NCBI GenBank assembly: GCA_018241225.1
Contig: JAFEEG010000044.1
Span: 1-64,000, forward strand
DNA length: 64,000 nucleotides
Direction of reading: 5' to 3'
From: Pseudomonadota bacterium
GTDB taxonomy: Bacteria > Pseudomonadota > Gammaproteobacteria > Burkholderiales > Burkholderiaceae_C
A program made the position numbers and the translations under genes. Of the stretch, positions 31,849 through 39,384 are shown one piece after another. The notes under the pieces were generated by a model. That model ran no database searches and was not told where the DNA came from. It saw only the letters and a program-made list of their open reading frames with translations. Within the stretch, counting starts at the first letter, position 1. Each line of letters opens with the position of its first letter.

Positions 31849-32697
31849 TCAGTAGGTGTAGACGCCGCGGCCGGTCTTGCGGCCCAACTGGCCGGCGGCC
31901 ACCATTTCCTTGAGCAACGGGCAGGGGCGGTACTTGGAATCGCCGAACTCCTCCAGGTACACCTCCATGACCGCCAGGCACACGTCCAGGCCGATCATGT
32001 CGGCCAGGGCCAGCGGGCCAATGGGCTGGTTGCAGCCCAGCTTCATGCCAGCATCGATGTCCTCTGCCGTGGCGCTGCCTTCGGCCAGCACGAAGAAGGC
32101 CTCGTTGATCATCGGCACCAGGATGCGGTTGACCACGAAGCCCGGCGCGTTCTTCACCGTGATGGGGGACTTGCCCAGGCGCTCGGACAGGTCCTTGACG
32201 GCGGCGTGCGTGGCGTCGCTGGTCAGGTAGCCGCGGATGATCTCCACCAGCGCCATCATCGGCACCGGGTTGAAGAAGTGCATGCCGATGAAGCGGTCGG
32301 CGCGCGAGGTGGCGGCGGCCAGCTTGGTGATGGAGATGGACGAGGTGTTCGAGGCGATGATCACCTCGGGTGCCAGCAGGCTGTCGACCTGCTTGAGGAT
32401 CTTGAGCTTGAGCTCGTGGTTCTCGGTGGCGGCCTCGATCACCAGTTGCGCCTGCTTGAGGTCCTCGTAGTTGGTGCTGCCCTGGATGAGGGCCATGGCG
32501 GCCGCCTTCTGCTCGGCGCTTAGCTTTTCCTTCTTGATCAGGCGCTCGAGGCTGCCCGAGACGGTGGCCAGCCCCTTGTCCACCGCGCCTTGCGAGATGT
32601 CCACCATGACGGCACGGATGCCCGCCACCGCGCAGGCCTGCGCAATGCCGTTGCCCATGGTGCCGGCGCCGATGATGCCCACGGTCTGGATAGTCAT
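31849..32697 (-). CDS. 3-hydroxybutyryl-CoA dehydrogenase
   Basis: 282 aa with CCAGGAG upstream of the ATG. The NAD-binding Rossmann fold opens TVGIIGAGTMGNGIAQACAV. The catalytic His is in FIGMHFFNPVPMMALVEIIR, followed by SERLGKSPITVKNAPGFVVN and RILVPMINEA, and GPLALADMIGLDVCLAVMEV of the dimerisation domain. Length is exactly that of single-domain Hbd/PaaH enzymes (about 282). It interconverts 3-hydroxyacyl-CoA and acetoacyl-CoA; either butyrate/PHB metabolism or phenylacetate-type beta-oxidation is possible. It is the first gene of the unit with the crotonase. Confidence 0.93.
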   Translation of the reverse strand: MTIQTVGIIGAGTMGNGIAQACAVAGIRAVMVDISQGAVDKGLATVSGSLERLIKKEKLSAEQKAAAMALIQGSTNYEDLKQAQLVIEAATENHELKLKILKQVDSLLAPEVIIASNTSSISITKLAAATSRADRFIGMHFFNPVPMMALVEIIRGYLTSDATHAAVKDLSERLGKSPITVKNAPGFVVNRILVPMINEAFFVLAEGSATAEDIDAGMKLGCNQPIGPLALADMIGLDVCLAVMEVYLEEFGDSKYRPCPLLKEMVAAGQLGRKTGRGVYTY

Positions 32698-32799
32698 TTG
32701 ATTTACTCCTGGAGAGATAGATGAAGAATTCGCGGCGGGTGCGTGGCACCGTATCCGCCATTGTCGCGAAGATGCCCTGGGCGACTTGTCCCTTTGGGG

Positions 32800-33123
32800 T
32801 CAAGCCGCGAACACCACGGCTACCCGGCCGGCTGAAACATTGCGGCGTGCAGGGCCGACAACGATTTGCACGTCCCGGCCCAGGCGAGCCAGGCAATCGA
32901 GCATCTTGGCCTCGCTGACGCCCCGAAACTGGCCACGCAGCATCTTCGATAGTTTGGGTTGCGTCAGGCCGAGTACTTCGGCCGCTTCCTGCTGCGTCCA
33001 TTCGCGAGCCTTGATGATCTCGCCGATCTTGGTCGCCAGTTGCGCCTTCACCTGCATTTCTGCTGCGTCCTCGCGGCCGAGGTCGGCCCAGACGTTGTCG
33101 GATCCTTCTTCAAACTTAATCAC
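32800..33123 (-). CDS. XRE-family antitoxin (HigA-like)
   Basis: 107 aa, starting at a GTG (33123) with a strong AAAGGAGAA in front. The helix-turn-helix lies at about 38-92: MQVKAQLATKIGEIIKAREW, then TQQEAAEVLGLTQPKLSKML, then RGQFRGVSEAKMLDCLARLG. This is the HTH_37/HigA-like type common in antitoxins that follow Gp49-like toxins. The start overlaps the toxin stop by 4 bases (GTGA), so the two are coupled. It would neutralise the toxin and repress the operon at the palindrome 33491-33506. Confidence 0.85.
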   Translation of the reverse strand: MIKFEEGSDNVWADLGREDAAEMQVKAQLATKIGEIIKAREWTQQEAAEVLGLTQPKLSKMLRGQFRGVSEAKMLDCLARLGRDVQIVVGPARRNVSAGRVAVVFAA

Positions 33124-33428
33124 TGCGGTTCTCCTTTCGCATGCGTTTGCGCGGCCTTCAATCGTTCGCGGGCCAAGTCCAGGTCGGGCTTGGGCGTGGC
33201 GATGCCTTGCGTGCTTTTCTTCTGGAAACAGTGAAGGACATAGACCTCGCTGCGAAACCGCACGGTGTGCACGGCGCGGAAGGTGCCGTGGGAATGGTCC
33301 TCGACCACTTCCAAGACGCCAGCCGAACCAAAACCCCTAAGCGGTTTGGCTTGCTCGTGCTTCTTCCCGGTTTGCGCCAGGTGAAGGGCGTAGCCGAACG
33401 TGTCTTGCACTTCGTCGGGCATTTCCAT
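33120..33428 (-). CDS. HigB/RelE-superfamily Gp49-like toxin, 5' end frameshifted
   Basis: 102 aa from the first in-frame ATG (33428): MEMPDEVQDTFGYALHLAQT, then GKKHEQAKPLRGFGSAGVLE and VLHCFQKKSTQGIATPKPDL, the phage-Gp49/HigB-like signature. Homologues as I remember them start about 17 residues earlier with W-(V/I)-AS-(S/A)-KKDL. That segment is present (33481 to about 33435, RLVWVASAKKA) but in another frame. One missing base in AAGAAGGCCTCATG near 33431-33435 would explain it. A truncated toxin may still be made from the internal ATG (AAGAAGG precedes it), but mRNA-cleaving activity is doubtful because strand 1 is lost. Confidence 0.75.
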   Translation of the reverse strand: MEMPDEVQDTFGYALHLAQTGKKHEQAKPLRGFGSAGVLEVVEDHSHGTFRAVHTVRFRSEVYVLHCFQKKSTQGIATPKPDLDLARERLKAAQTHAKGEPQ

Positions 33429-33490
33429 GAGGCCTTCTTGGCCGAAGCCACCCAGACCAGTCTTCTGATTTCTTCTCCCATGCCCGAATT

Positions 33491-33506
33491 ATGCCCATTT
33501 GGGCAT
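33491..33506. promoter_or_regulatory. Palindromic operator candidate of the HigBA-like module
   Basis: ATGCCCA-TT-TGGGCAT, 7-bp arms, lies 10 bp upstream of the presumed original toxin start at 33481. Antitoxins of this type bind such inverted repeats at their own promoter. The site also lies about 48 bp before the purT start on the other strand. Confidence 0.5.
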
Positions 33507-33554
33507 AAAAAATCATCTCGAGGCGCAACTTCGAAACGCCTTAAAGTCGCCTGC

Positions 33555-34757
33555 ATGACCACCCTCGGAACCCCCCTTTCCCCTTCCGCAACCCGCGTCA
33601 TGCTCCTGGGCTCTGGCGAGCTTGGCAAAGAGGTGCTCATTGCCCTGCAGCGCCTGGGCGTGGAGACTATCGCGGTCGATCGCTACGAGAACGCCCCTGG
33701 CCAGCAGGTGGCGCACCACGCGCGCACTATCACCATGAGCGACCCTGCTCAGCTCAAGGCGCTCATCGAGGCCGAAAAGCCCATGCTGGTGGTGCCCGAG
33801 ATCGAGGCCATCGCCACGCCCATGCTCCAGGAGCTGGAGAACGCCGGCGTTGTGCGCGTGATCCCAACCGCCCGCGCCGCCCGCCTCACGATGGACCGCG
33901 AGGGCATCCGCCGCCTCGCCGCCGAGACACTGGGCCTGCCCACCAGCCCCTACAAGTTCTGCGATTCGCTGCAAGAGCTGCAGGCGGCCATCGACGCCGG
34001 CATCGGCTACCCCTGTGTCGTCAAGCCGGTCATGAGCAGCTCCGGTAAGGGCCAGAGCAAGATCGATGGCCCGGGCGACGTGAAGAAGGCCTGGGACTAC
34101 GCCATGGCCGGCGGCCGCGTGAGCCACGGCCGGATCATCGTCGAGGGCTTCATCGACTTCGACTACGAAATCACCCTGCTCACCGTGCGTGCCGTGGGCG
34201 AGGACGGCCAGGTGCAGACGCAATTCTGCGAGCCCATCGGCCACCTGCAGGTCAGCGGCGACTACGTGGAAAGCTGGCAGCCGCACCCTATGGCACCGGC
34301 CGCGCTGCAAAAGGCGCAGGCCATTGCGCAGGCCGTGACGGCCGACCTGGGCGGGCAGGGCCTGTTCGGCGTGGAGCTGTTCGTCAAGGGCGAGGACGTG
34401 TGGTTCAGCGAAGTCAGCCCGCGCCCGCACGACACCGGCATGGTGACCATGGCCACCCAGTGGCAGAACGAGTTCGAACTGCATGCCCGCGCCATCCTGG
34501 GCCTGCCGGTGGACACCACCCTCAAGAGCCCGGGCGCCAGTGCGGTGGTCTACGGCGGGGTGGATGCCCAGGGCATCGTCTTCGACGGCGTCGACCAGGC
34601 GCTGCTGGTGCCCGGCGTGGACGTGCGCCTGTTCGGCAAGCCCGAGAGCTTCACCAAGCGCCGCATGGGCGTGGCCCTGGCGCATGCCGCCGATATCGAC
34701 ACCGCGCGCGACCGGGCGCGCGAGGCGGCCAGCCGCGTGAAGCCACGCACGGCCTGA
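33555..34757 (+). CDS. purT: Formate-dependent phosphoribosylglycinamide formyltransferase PurT
   Basis: 400 aa from the ATG at 33555. An ATP-grasp enzyme: the N-terminal nucleotide fold RVMLLGSGELGKEVLIALQR, then VPEIEAIATPMLQELENAGV. The substrate loop is GYPCVVKPVMSSSGKGQSKI, and metal-binding FGVELFVKGEDVWFSEVSPR PHDTGMVTM is followed by VVYGGVDAQGIVFDGVDQAL. It formylates GAR using ATP and formate in de novo purine synthesis, replacing folate-dependent PurN. Length equals E. coli PurT (392) plus a short tail. It stands alone and is divergent from the HigBA-like module. Confidence 0.96.
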   Translation: MTTLGTPLSPSATRVMLLGSGELGKEVLIALQRLGVETIAVDRYENAPGQQVAHHARTITMSDPAQLKALIEAEKPMLVVPEIEAIATPMLQELENAGVVRVIPTARAARLTMDREGIRRLAAETLGLPTSPYKFCDSLQELQAAIDAGIGYPCVVKPVMSSSGKGQSKIDGPGDVKKAWDYAMAGGRVSHGRIIVEGFIDFDYEITLLTVRAVGEDGQVQTQFCEPIGHLQVSGDYVESWQPHPMAPAALQKAQAIAQAVTADLGGQGLFGVELFVKGEDVWFSEVSPRPHDTGMVTMATQWQNEFELHARAILGLPVDTTLKSPGASAVVYGGVDAQGIVFDGVDQALLVPGVDVRLFGKPESFTKRRMGVALAHAADIDTARDRAREAASRVKPRTA

Positions 34758-34944
34758 TTCGCCTCCGGAAGCGCTTTCTCAGCCAGTTTCCGCAAGCCAA
34801 GCCGCCCTCGGCGGCACCCGCTTCGCCCATATAGGGAAAGTCCCCGCGAAGCGAAGCGTGCATGCGCCGCTACCATGCCGCCAACGCGAATCCGTCCCAT
34901 GTAAACGGCGACACAAGACGGGTGCGCAACGCACAGGAGATGGC

Positions 34945-35769
34945 ATGCGCGACGAGGGCATGGCGACAACACCGGCCAGTGCCGGCAGTCGCCTCATGTG
35001 GCTGACAACGCAACGTGTTTTCTACGCGGGCCTTCTGGGCCCTGTGGGCGTTCGCGTCATGGGGGGCTGGGGCATCTATGTCTCGACCTCGCCGGCCGAG
35101 CCGATCCGTGTGTGCATCGGCGGCGGTGCATGGCAAAGCGGCGACCTGATGGTGGTGCCGCCCCAGGTGCCGCACAGGGTCGAGAGCACCGGGCCGCTCG
35201 TGTTCAACCTCCTCGTCGAGGCCGATTCCATCGATCCGGTGCGCCTGCCCGAATTCATGAAGACCAGTTGCGGCTGCGCGCACGCGCCGGAGTTCGTGGC
35301 GCGCGTGCGGGCCATGCATGCCAGGCTGCTCGCCGCATCGGGGCGCGAGCCCTTCGAGGGCTTCGACTTCGACCTGCTGTTCTTCGGCCAGCCGCTGGCG
35401 CCGCGCGCGCTGGATGCGCGCATTGCCCGCGTCATCGAGCGCCTCAATGCCGACCCGGCGCAAAGCGCCTCGGCGCAGGAGTGCGCGGGCTGGGTGCATC
35501 TTTCCTTCTCGCGCTTCTTGCACCTGTTCAAGGAAGAGGTGGGCGTGCCCTTCAGGACTTTTCGTGCGTGGAAGCGGGCGCGCAGCCTGCTGCGCTACGT
35601 GCGCCAGACCGGCACGCTGACCGACATCGCACTGGACACCGGCTACCCGGACGCCACGCACTTCAGTCATTCGATCCGTCAGGTCTACGGCTTGCGGCCC
35701 AGCGAAATTCTTGCCGGGTCGCGCCGCCTCGCGCTGCACGACGCCGCCGCGGGCGCGCTCGCTTCCTGA
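34945..35769 (+). CDS. AraC-family transcriptional regulator
   Basis: 274 aa from the ATG at 34945 (AGGAGA upstream). The N-terminal cupin-like sensing half (about 15-110, with GDLMVVPPQVPHRVESTGPL) is followed by an AraC DNA-binding domain (about 180-262). Its helix-turn-helix pair is visible: WVHLSFSRFLHLFKEEVGVP, then TLTDIALDTGYPDATHFSHS, ending GLRPSEILAG. It immediately precedes the livHMGF operon (15 bp before livH) on the same strand, so it probably controls uptake of the transported acid or responds to it. Ligand unknown. Confidence 0.9.
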   Translation: MRDEGMATTPASAGSRLMWLTTQRVFYAGLLGPVGVRVMGGWGIYVSTSPAEPIRVCIGGGAWQSGDLMVVPPQVPHRVESTGPLVFNLLVEADSIDPVRLPEFMKTSCGCAHAPEFVARVRAMHARLLAASGREPFEGFDFDLLFFGQPLAPRALDARIARVIERLNADPAQSASAQECAGWVHLSFSRFLHLFKEEVGVPFRTFRAWKRARSLLRYVRQTGTLTDIALDTGYPDATHFSHSIRQVYGLRPSEILAGSRRLALHDAAAGALAS

Positions 35770-35784
35770 CAAGGATCGGCCACC

Positions 35785-36660
35785 TTGCAAGTCCTCCAGC
35801 TCCTGCTCTCCGGCATCGCCCAGGGCTGCATCTACGGCCTGATCGCGCTGGGCTTCGTGCTCATCTACAAGGCCACCGAGACAGTGAGCTTCGCGCAGGG
35901 CGAGCTGATGATGCTGGGCGCCTTTGCCGCGCTGGCGGCCATGACGCTGTTCGGCTTTCCGTTCTGGATGGCCGCCTTGTTCGCCATGCTGGTAATGGCG
36001 CTGCTGGGCGTGCTGCTGGAGTTCGTGGTGATCCGCCCGGTGCTGGGCCAGCCGCAGTTCGCCATCGTCATGCTGACCATCGGCATCGGCTACGTGATGC
36101 GCGGCCTGGTCACGATGGTCCCGGGCATCGGCACCGAGACGCACACGCTGCCGGTGCCATACAAGGACCAGATCTGGAAGCTGGGCGAGCTGGTCATCAA
36201 CGTCGAGCAGGTGGTGATCGTGCTGGCCACCGCCATTCTTTGCGGCCTGCTGTTCGTCATGTTCCGCTACAGCAAGCTGGGCATTGCCATGCAGGCTTCG
36301 TCGCAGAACCAGCTGGCGGCCTACTACATGGGCATTCCGGTCAAGAGGCTCAACAGCCTGGTGTGGGGCCTGGCCGCGGCGGTGGCGGCCATTGCCGGCA
36401 TGCTGCTGGCGCCCATCACCTTCGTGCACGCCAACATGGGCTTCATCGGGCTCAAGGCCTTTCCGGCGGCGGTGGTGGGCGGCTTCGGCAGCCTGCCGGG
36501 CGCCATCGTGGGCGGGCTGGTGATCGGCGTGGTGGAGTCGCTGGCGGGCTTCTACCTGCCCGACGGCTTCAAGGACACCGCGCCCTACATCGTGGTGCTG
36601 GTCATGCTGATGGTCAGACCCAACGGCCTGTTCGGCGAGAAGCTGCGCAAGAAGGTCTGA
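35785..36660 (+). CDS. livH: Branched-chain-type ABC transporter permease, LivH family
   Basis: 291 aa starting at a TTG (35785) with AAGGA about 10 bases before; no ATG fits. Eight or so hydrophobic segments. LivH signatures are visible: SGIAQGCIYGLIALGFVLIY, then SFAQGELMMLGAF, and VVGGFGSLPGAIVGGLVIG near the C-terminus. It is an inner-membrane half of a HAAT-family importer for branched amino acids or carboxylates. It is the first structural gene after the AraC regulator, followed by LivM 25 bp later. Confidence 0.93.
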   Translation: MQVLQLLLSGIAQGCIYGLIALGFVLIYKATETVSFAQGELMMLGAFAALAAMTLFGFPFWMAALFAMLVMALLGVLLEFVVIRPVLGQPQFAIVMLTIGIGYVMRGLVTMVPGIGTETHTLPVPYKDQIWKLGELVINVEQVVIVLATAILCGLLFVMFRYSKLGIAMQASSQNQLAAYYMGIPVKRLNSLVWGLAAAVAAIAGMLLAPITFVHANMGFIGLKAFPAAVVGGFGSLPGAIVGGLVIGVVESLAGFYLPDGFKDTAPYIVVLVMLMVRPNGLFGEKLRKKV

Positions 36661-36685
36661 CGAAGAAGAAGGAAGAACCAAGGCG

Positions 36686-37762
36686 ATGCGCTTCATCTTC
36701 AAGACCAGCTACGCGCAGGACATCGACCTGGCCAAGCACGGCGGCCATGTGTTCTGGTATGGCCTCCTGTGCGTGCTGCTGGTGCTGGCACCCTGGCTGG
36801 TGGACGAATATTGGCTGGCGCAGCTGACCTTCGTGCTCATCTACGGCGTGGTCGGGCTTGGCCTGATGCTGCTGGCCGGCTTCACGGGCCAGTTCTCCAT
36901 CGGCCATGCGGCCTTTCTGGGAACGGGGGCCTACACGCAGGCGGTGCTGTCCAACATGGGCGTGCCTTTTCCCCTGGCGATGGTCGGCGCGGCGGCCCTG
37001 TCGGCGGCCGTGGGCGTGGTGGTGGGCCTGCCGGCGCTGCGGCTCAAGGGCATCTACCTGGGCATTGCCACGCTGTCCTTCGGCTTCATCGTGGAAGAGG
37101 TGTTCGCCCGCTGGGAGAGCGTGACGGGCGGCAACTCGGGCCTGCACGTGAAGCAGCCGCAGGTCTTCGGCTGGGAACTGGGCTCGGGCAACGGTTTCTA
37201 CTTCCTGTGCCTGGTGGTGGCGGTGCTGTGCACGCTAGCCATCCTGAACCTGCTGCGCTCGCCCACCGGCCGCGCCTTCGTGGCCATCCGCGACTCGGAA
37301 GTCTCGGCGCAGAGCATGGGCATTCACCTGGCGCGCTACAAGACCTTGTCCTTTGCCATCTCGGCGGCGCTGGCCGGGCTGGGCGGGGCGCTGTACGCGC
37401 ACAAGCTGAGCTTCATCTCGCCCGACCAGTTCAGCATCCTGCAGTCCATCGACCTGCTCTTGCTGGTGGTGATCGGCGGGCTGGGTTCGGTGCACGGGGC
37501 CTTCCTGGGCGCCATCTTCCTCATCTCGGCGCCGCAACTCATCTCCATGTCCAAGGACTGGCTGCCCGAGGCAATCGGGCAGGCCCCCGGCCTGCAAGGC
37601 CTGGTGTACGGCGTGGTGCTGATCGCCTTCGTGCTGTTCGAGCCACTGGGCTTCTACGGCCGCTGGCTCAAGGTGCGCACCTGGCTGCAGCTGTTTCCGT
37701 TCTATCGGCGCGGGCTGTTCAAGCGCCAGAAGTCCTTCGCCAAGTCGGACCGCCTGAGATGA
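36686..37762 (+). CDS. livM: Branched-chain-type ABC transporter permease, LivM family
   Basis: 358 aa. Multiple membrane spans with the LivM landmarks GLGLMLLAGFTGQFSIGHAA, then LRLKGIYLGIATLSFGFIVE and RDSEVSAQSMGIHLARYKTL, and VIGGLGSVHGAFLGAIFL. It pairs with LivH to form the import channel. Its stop overlaps the livG start (ATGA at 37759-37762). GAAGGAAGAACCAAGG precedes its ATG. Confidence 0.94.
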   Translation: MRFIFKTSYAQDIDLAKHGGHVFWYGLLCVLLVLAPWLVDEYWLAQLTFVLIYGVVGLGLMLLAGFTGQFSIGHAAFLGTGAYTQAVLSNMGVPFPLAMVGAAALSAAVGVVVGLPALRLKGIYLGIATLSFGFIVEEVFARWESVTGGNSGLHVKQPQVFGWELGSGNGFYFLCLVVAVLCTLAILNLLRSPTGRAFVAIRDSEVSAQSMGIHLARYKTLSFAISAALAGLGGALYAHKLSFISPDQFSILQSIDLLLLVVIGGLGSVHGAFLGAIFLISAPQLISMSKDWLPEAIGQAPGLQGLVYGVVLIAFVLFEPLGFYGRWLKVRTWLQLFPFYRRGLFKRQKSFAKSDRLR

Positions 37763-38583
37763 GCAGCAGCAACAACAACGACATCCTTCTTTCCGCGCAG
37801 GACCTGAGCGTGCGCTTTGGTGGCGTGTTGGCGGTGAACAAGGTGAGTTTCGACGTGCGGCGCGGCGAGGTGTTCACGCTCATCGGGCCCAACGGCGCGG
37901 GCAAGACGACGGTGTTCAACCTCATCAGCCGCATCTACAACCCGACGACGGGCAGCATCACCTGGCATGGCGACGGCGCTGCGCTGGCGCTGACGCTGCA
38001 GGCGCCGCACGCGATTGCGGCGCTGGGCATTGCCCGGACCTTCCAGAACATCGAGCTGTTCGAGCACGCCACGGTGCTGCACAACCTGCTGATCGGTCGG
38101 CACGTGCATCGCAAGACCGGGTTCTGGAGCGAGGTGTTCTTCACCGGCGCAACGCGGCGTGCCGAGATCGAGGCCCGCGCGACGGCCGAGCGGGTGATCG
38201 ACCTGCTGGATCTGCAGCATCACCGCGATTCGATGGTGGCAGGGCTGCCCTACGGCGTGCGCAAGGTGGTGGAGCTGGCGCGGGCGCTGTGCACCGAGCC
38301 CAAGTTGTTGCTGCTGGACGAGCCGTCTTCCGGCTTGAATGTGGAAGAGACGGCGGACATGGCGTTCTGGATCCAGGACATCCAGCAGGAGCTGGGCATT
38401 TCGGTGCTGATGGTGGAGCACGACATGTCGCTGGTGTCCAAAGTGTCGGACCGGGTGCTGGCGATGAACCAGGGCGAAGTGCTGGCCATGGGGTCGCCGC
38501 GCGAGGTGCAGTCGAATTCCAAGGTGATCGAGGCGTACCTCGGGACTGTGGACGATGTGTCCGGGTTGCGGAGGGCTGCATGA
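37759..38583 (+). CDS. livG: ABC transporter ATP-binding protein, LivG family
   Basis: 274 aa. Walker A GPNGAGKTTVFNLISRI (about 44-60), Walker B LLLLDEPSSGLN and switch His in MVEHDMSLVSKVSDRV. The signature segment is LPYGVRKVVELARAL, a variant of LSxGQ that still fits the LivG family (LPYG). The conserved LivG element ARTFQNIELFEHATVLHNLL is present. It overlaps livM upstream and livF downstream by 4 bases each, so livMGF are translationally coupled. Confidence 0.94.
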   Translation: MSSSNNNDILLSAQDLSVRFGGVLAVNKVSFDVRRGEVFTLIGPNGAGKTTVFNLISRIYNPTTGSITWHGDGAALALTLQAPHAIAALGIARTFQNIELFEHATVLHNLLIGRHVHRKTGFWSEVFFTGATRRAEIEARATAERVIDLLDLQHHRDSMVAGLPYGVRKVVELARALCTEPKLLLLDEPSSGLNVEETADMAFWIQDIQQELGISVLMVEHDMSLVSKVSDRVLAMNQGEVLAMGSPREVQSNSKVIEAYLGTVDDVSGLRRAA

Positions 38584-39353
38584 CCGACGAAATCCTGCAG
38601 CTGCAAAACGTCGAAAGCGCCTACGGCCCCATCAAGGCCATTCGCGGCGTGAGCCTGAAGGTGCGCAAGGGCGAGATCGCGACGGTGCTCGGCTCCAATG
38701 GCGCCGGCAAGACCACCATCCTCAAGACCATCTCCGGCATCATCGATCCCCGAAAAGGCACGGTCGAATTCAAGGGCCAGAGCATCACCGCCAAGGACCC
38801 GGCCTACATCGTCCAGCAAGGCCTCTCGCACGTGCCCGAAGGCCGCGAAGTCTTTGCGCTGCTGTCGGTGAAGGACAACCTGCTCATGGGCGCCTACACC
38901 CGCAAGAACCGCGACGAGGTGGCGCGCGACATCGAGAGCGTCTTTGCCTACTTCCCCATCCTGCGCGAGCGCGCCGGGCAGGAAGCCGGCCTGCTCTCGG
39001 GCGGCCAGCAGCAGATGCTGGCCATCTCGCGCGCCATCATGGCCGCGCCCGAACTCATCCTGCTGGACGAGCCCAGCCTGGGCCTCTCGCCGAAACTCAC
39101 CAAGGAAATCTTCGAGATCGTCGTGCGCATCAATCGCGAGCGCGGCACCACCATCCTGCTGGTGGAGCAGAACGCCAACATGGCGCTCAATGCCTCGGAC
39201 TACGGCTACGTGCTTGAAAACGGTCGCATCGTGCTCGAAGACACCTGCGAGCGCCTGCGCGAAAAGGAGGACATCAAGGAGTTCTACCTCGGCATGAAGG
39301 ACGAGGGCGTGCGCGGCGAGCGACGCTGGAAGAAAAAGAAGACCTGGCGATAG
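38580..39353 (+). CDS. livF: ABC transporter ATP-binding protein, LivF family
   Basis: 257 aa. Walker A GSNGAGKTTILKTISGI, LivF-typical GLSHVPEGREVFALLSVKDN, signature LLSGGQQQMLAISRAIM, Walker B LILLDEPSLGLSP and switch His replaced by Gln in LLVEQNANMALN, as is normal for LivF. The C-terminus has an extra basic tail (ERRWKKKKTWR). It is the second ATPase of the heterodimer with LivG. The acyl-CoA ligase gene begins 31 bp later. Confidence 0.94.
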   Translation: MTDEILQLQNVESAYGPIKAIRGVSLKVRKGEIATVLGSNGAGKTTILKTISGIIDPRKGTVEFKGQSITAKDPAYIVQQGLSHVPEGREVFALLSVKDNLLMGAYTRKNRDEVARDIESVFAYFPILRERAGQEAGLLSGGQQQMLAISRAIMAAPELILLDEPSLGLSPKLTKEIFEIVVRINRERGTTILLVEQNANMALNASDYGYVLENGRIVLEDTCERLREKEDIKEFYLGMKDEGVRGERRWKKKKTWR

Positions 39354-39384
39354 CGGATTCCATCGAGGAGAAGGCAGGACCACC

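Noticed and set aside
26184..33506. A prophage or integrative element carrying the two toxin-antitoxin-like modules
   Set aside because: No integrase, attachment repeats, tRNA target or phage structural genes are present; the modules are separated by ordinary chromosomal genes (srkA, ohr, hbd).
37759..38583. Defective ABC signature in LivG (LPYGVRK instead of LSGGQ)
   Set aside because: LivG-family ATPases often have LPYG-type variants, and Walker A, Walker B and switch His are all intact.
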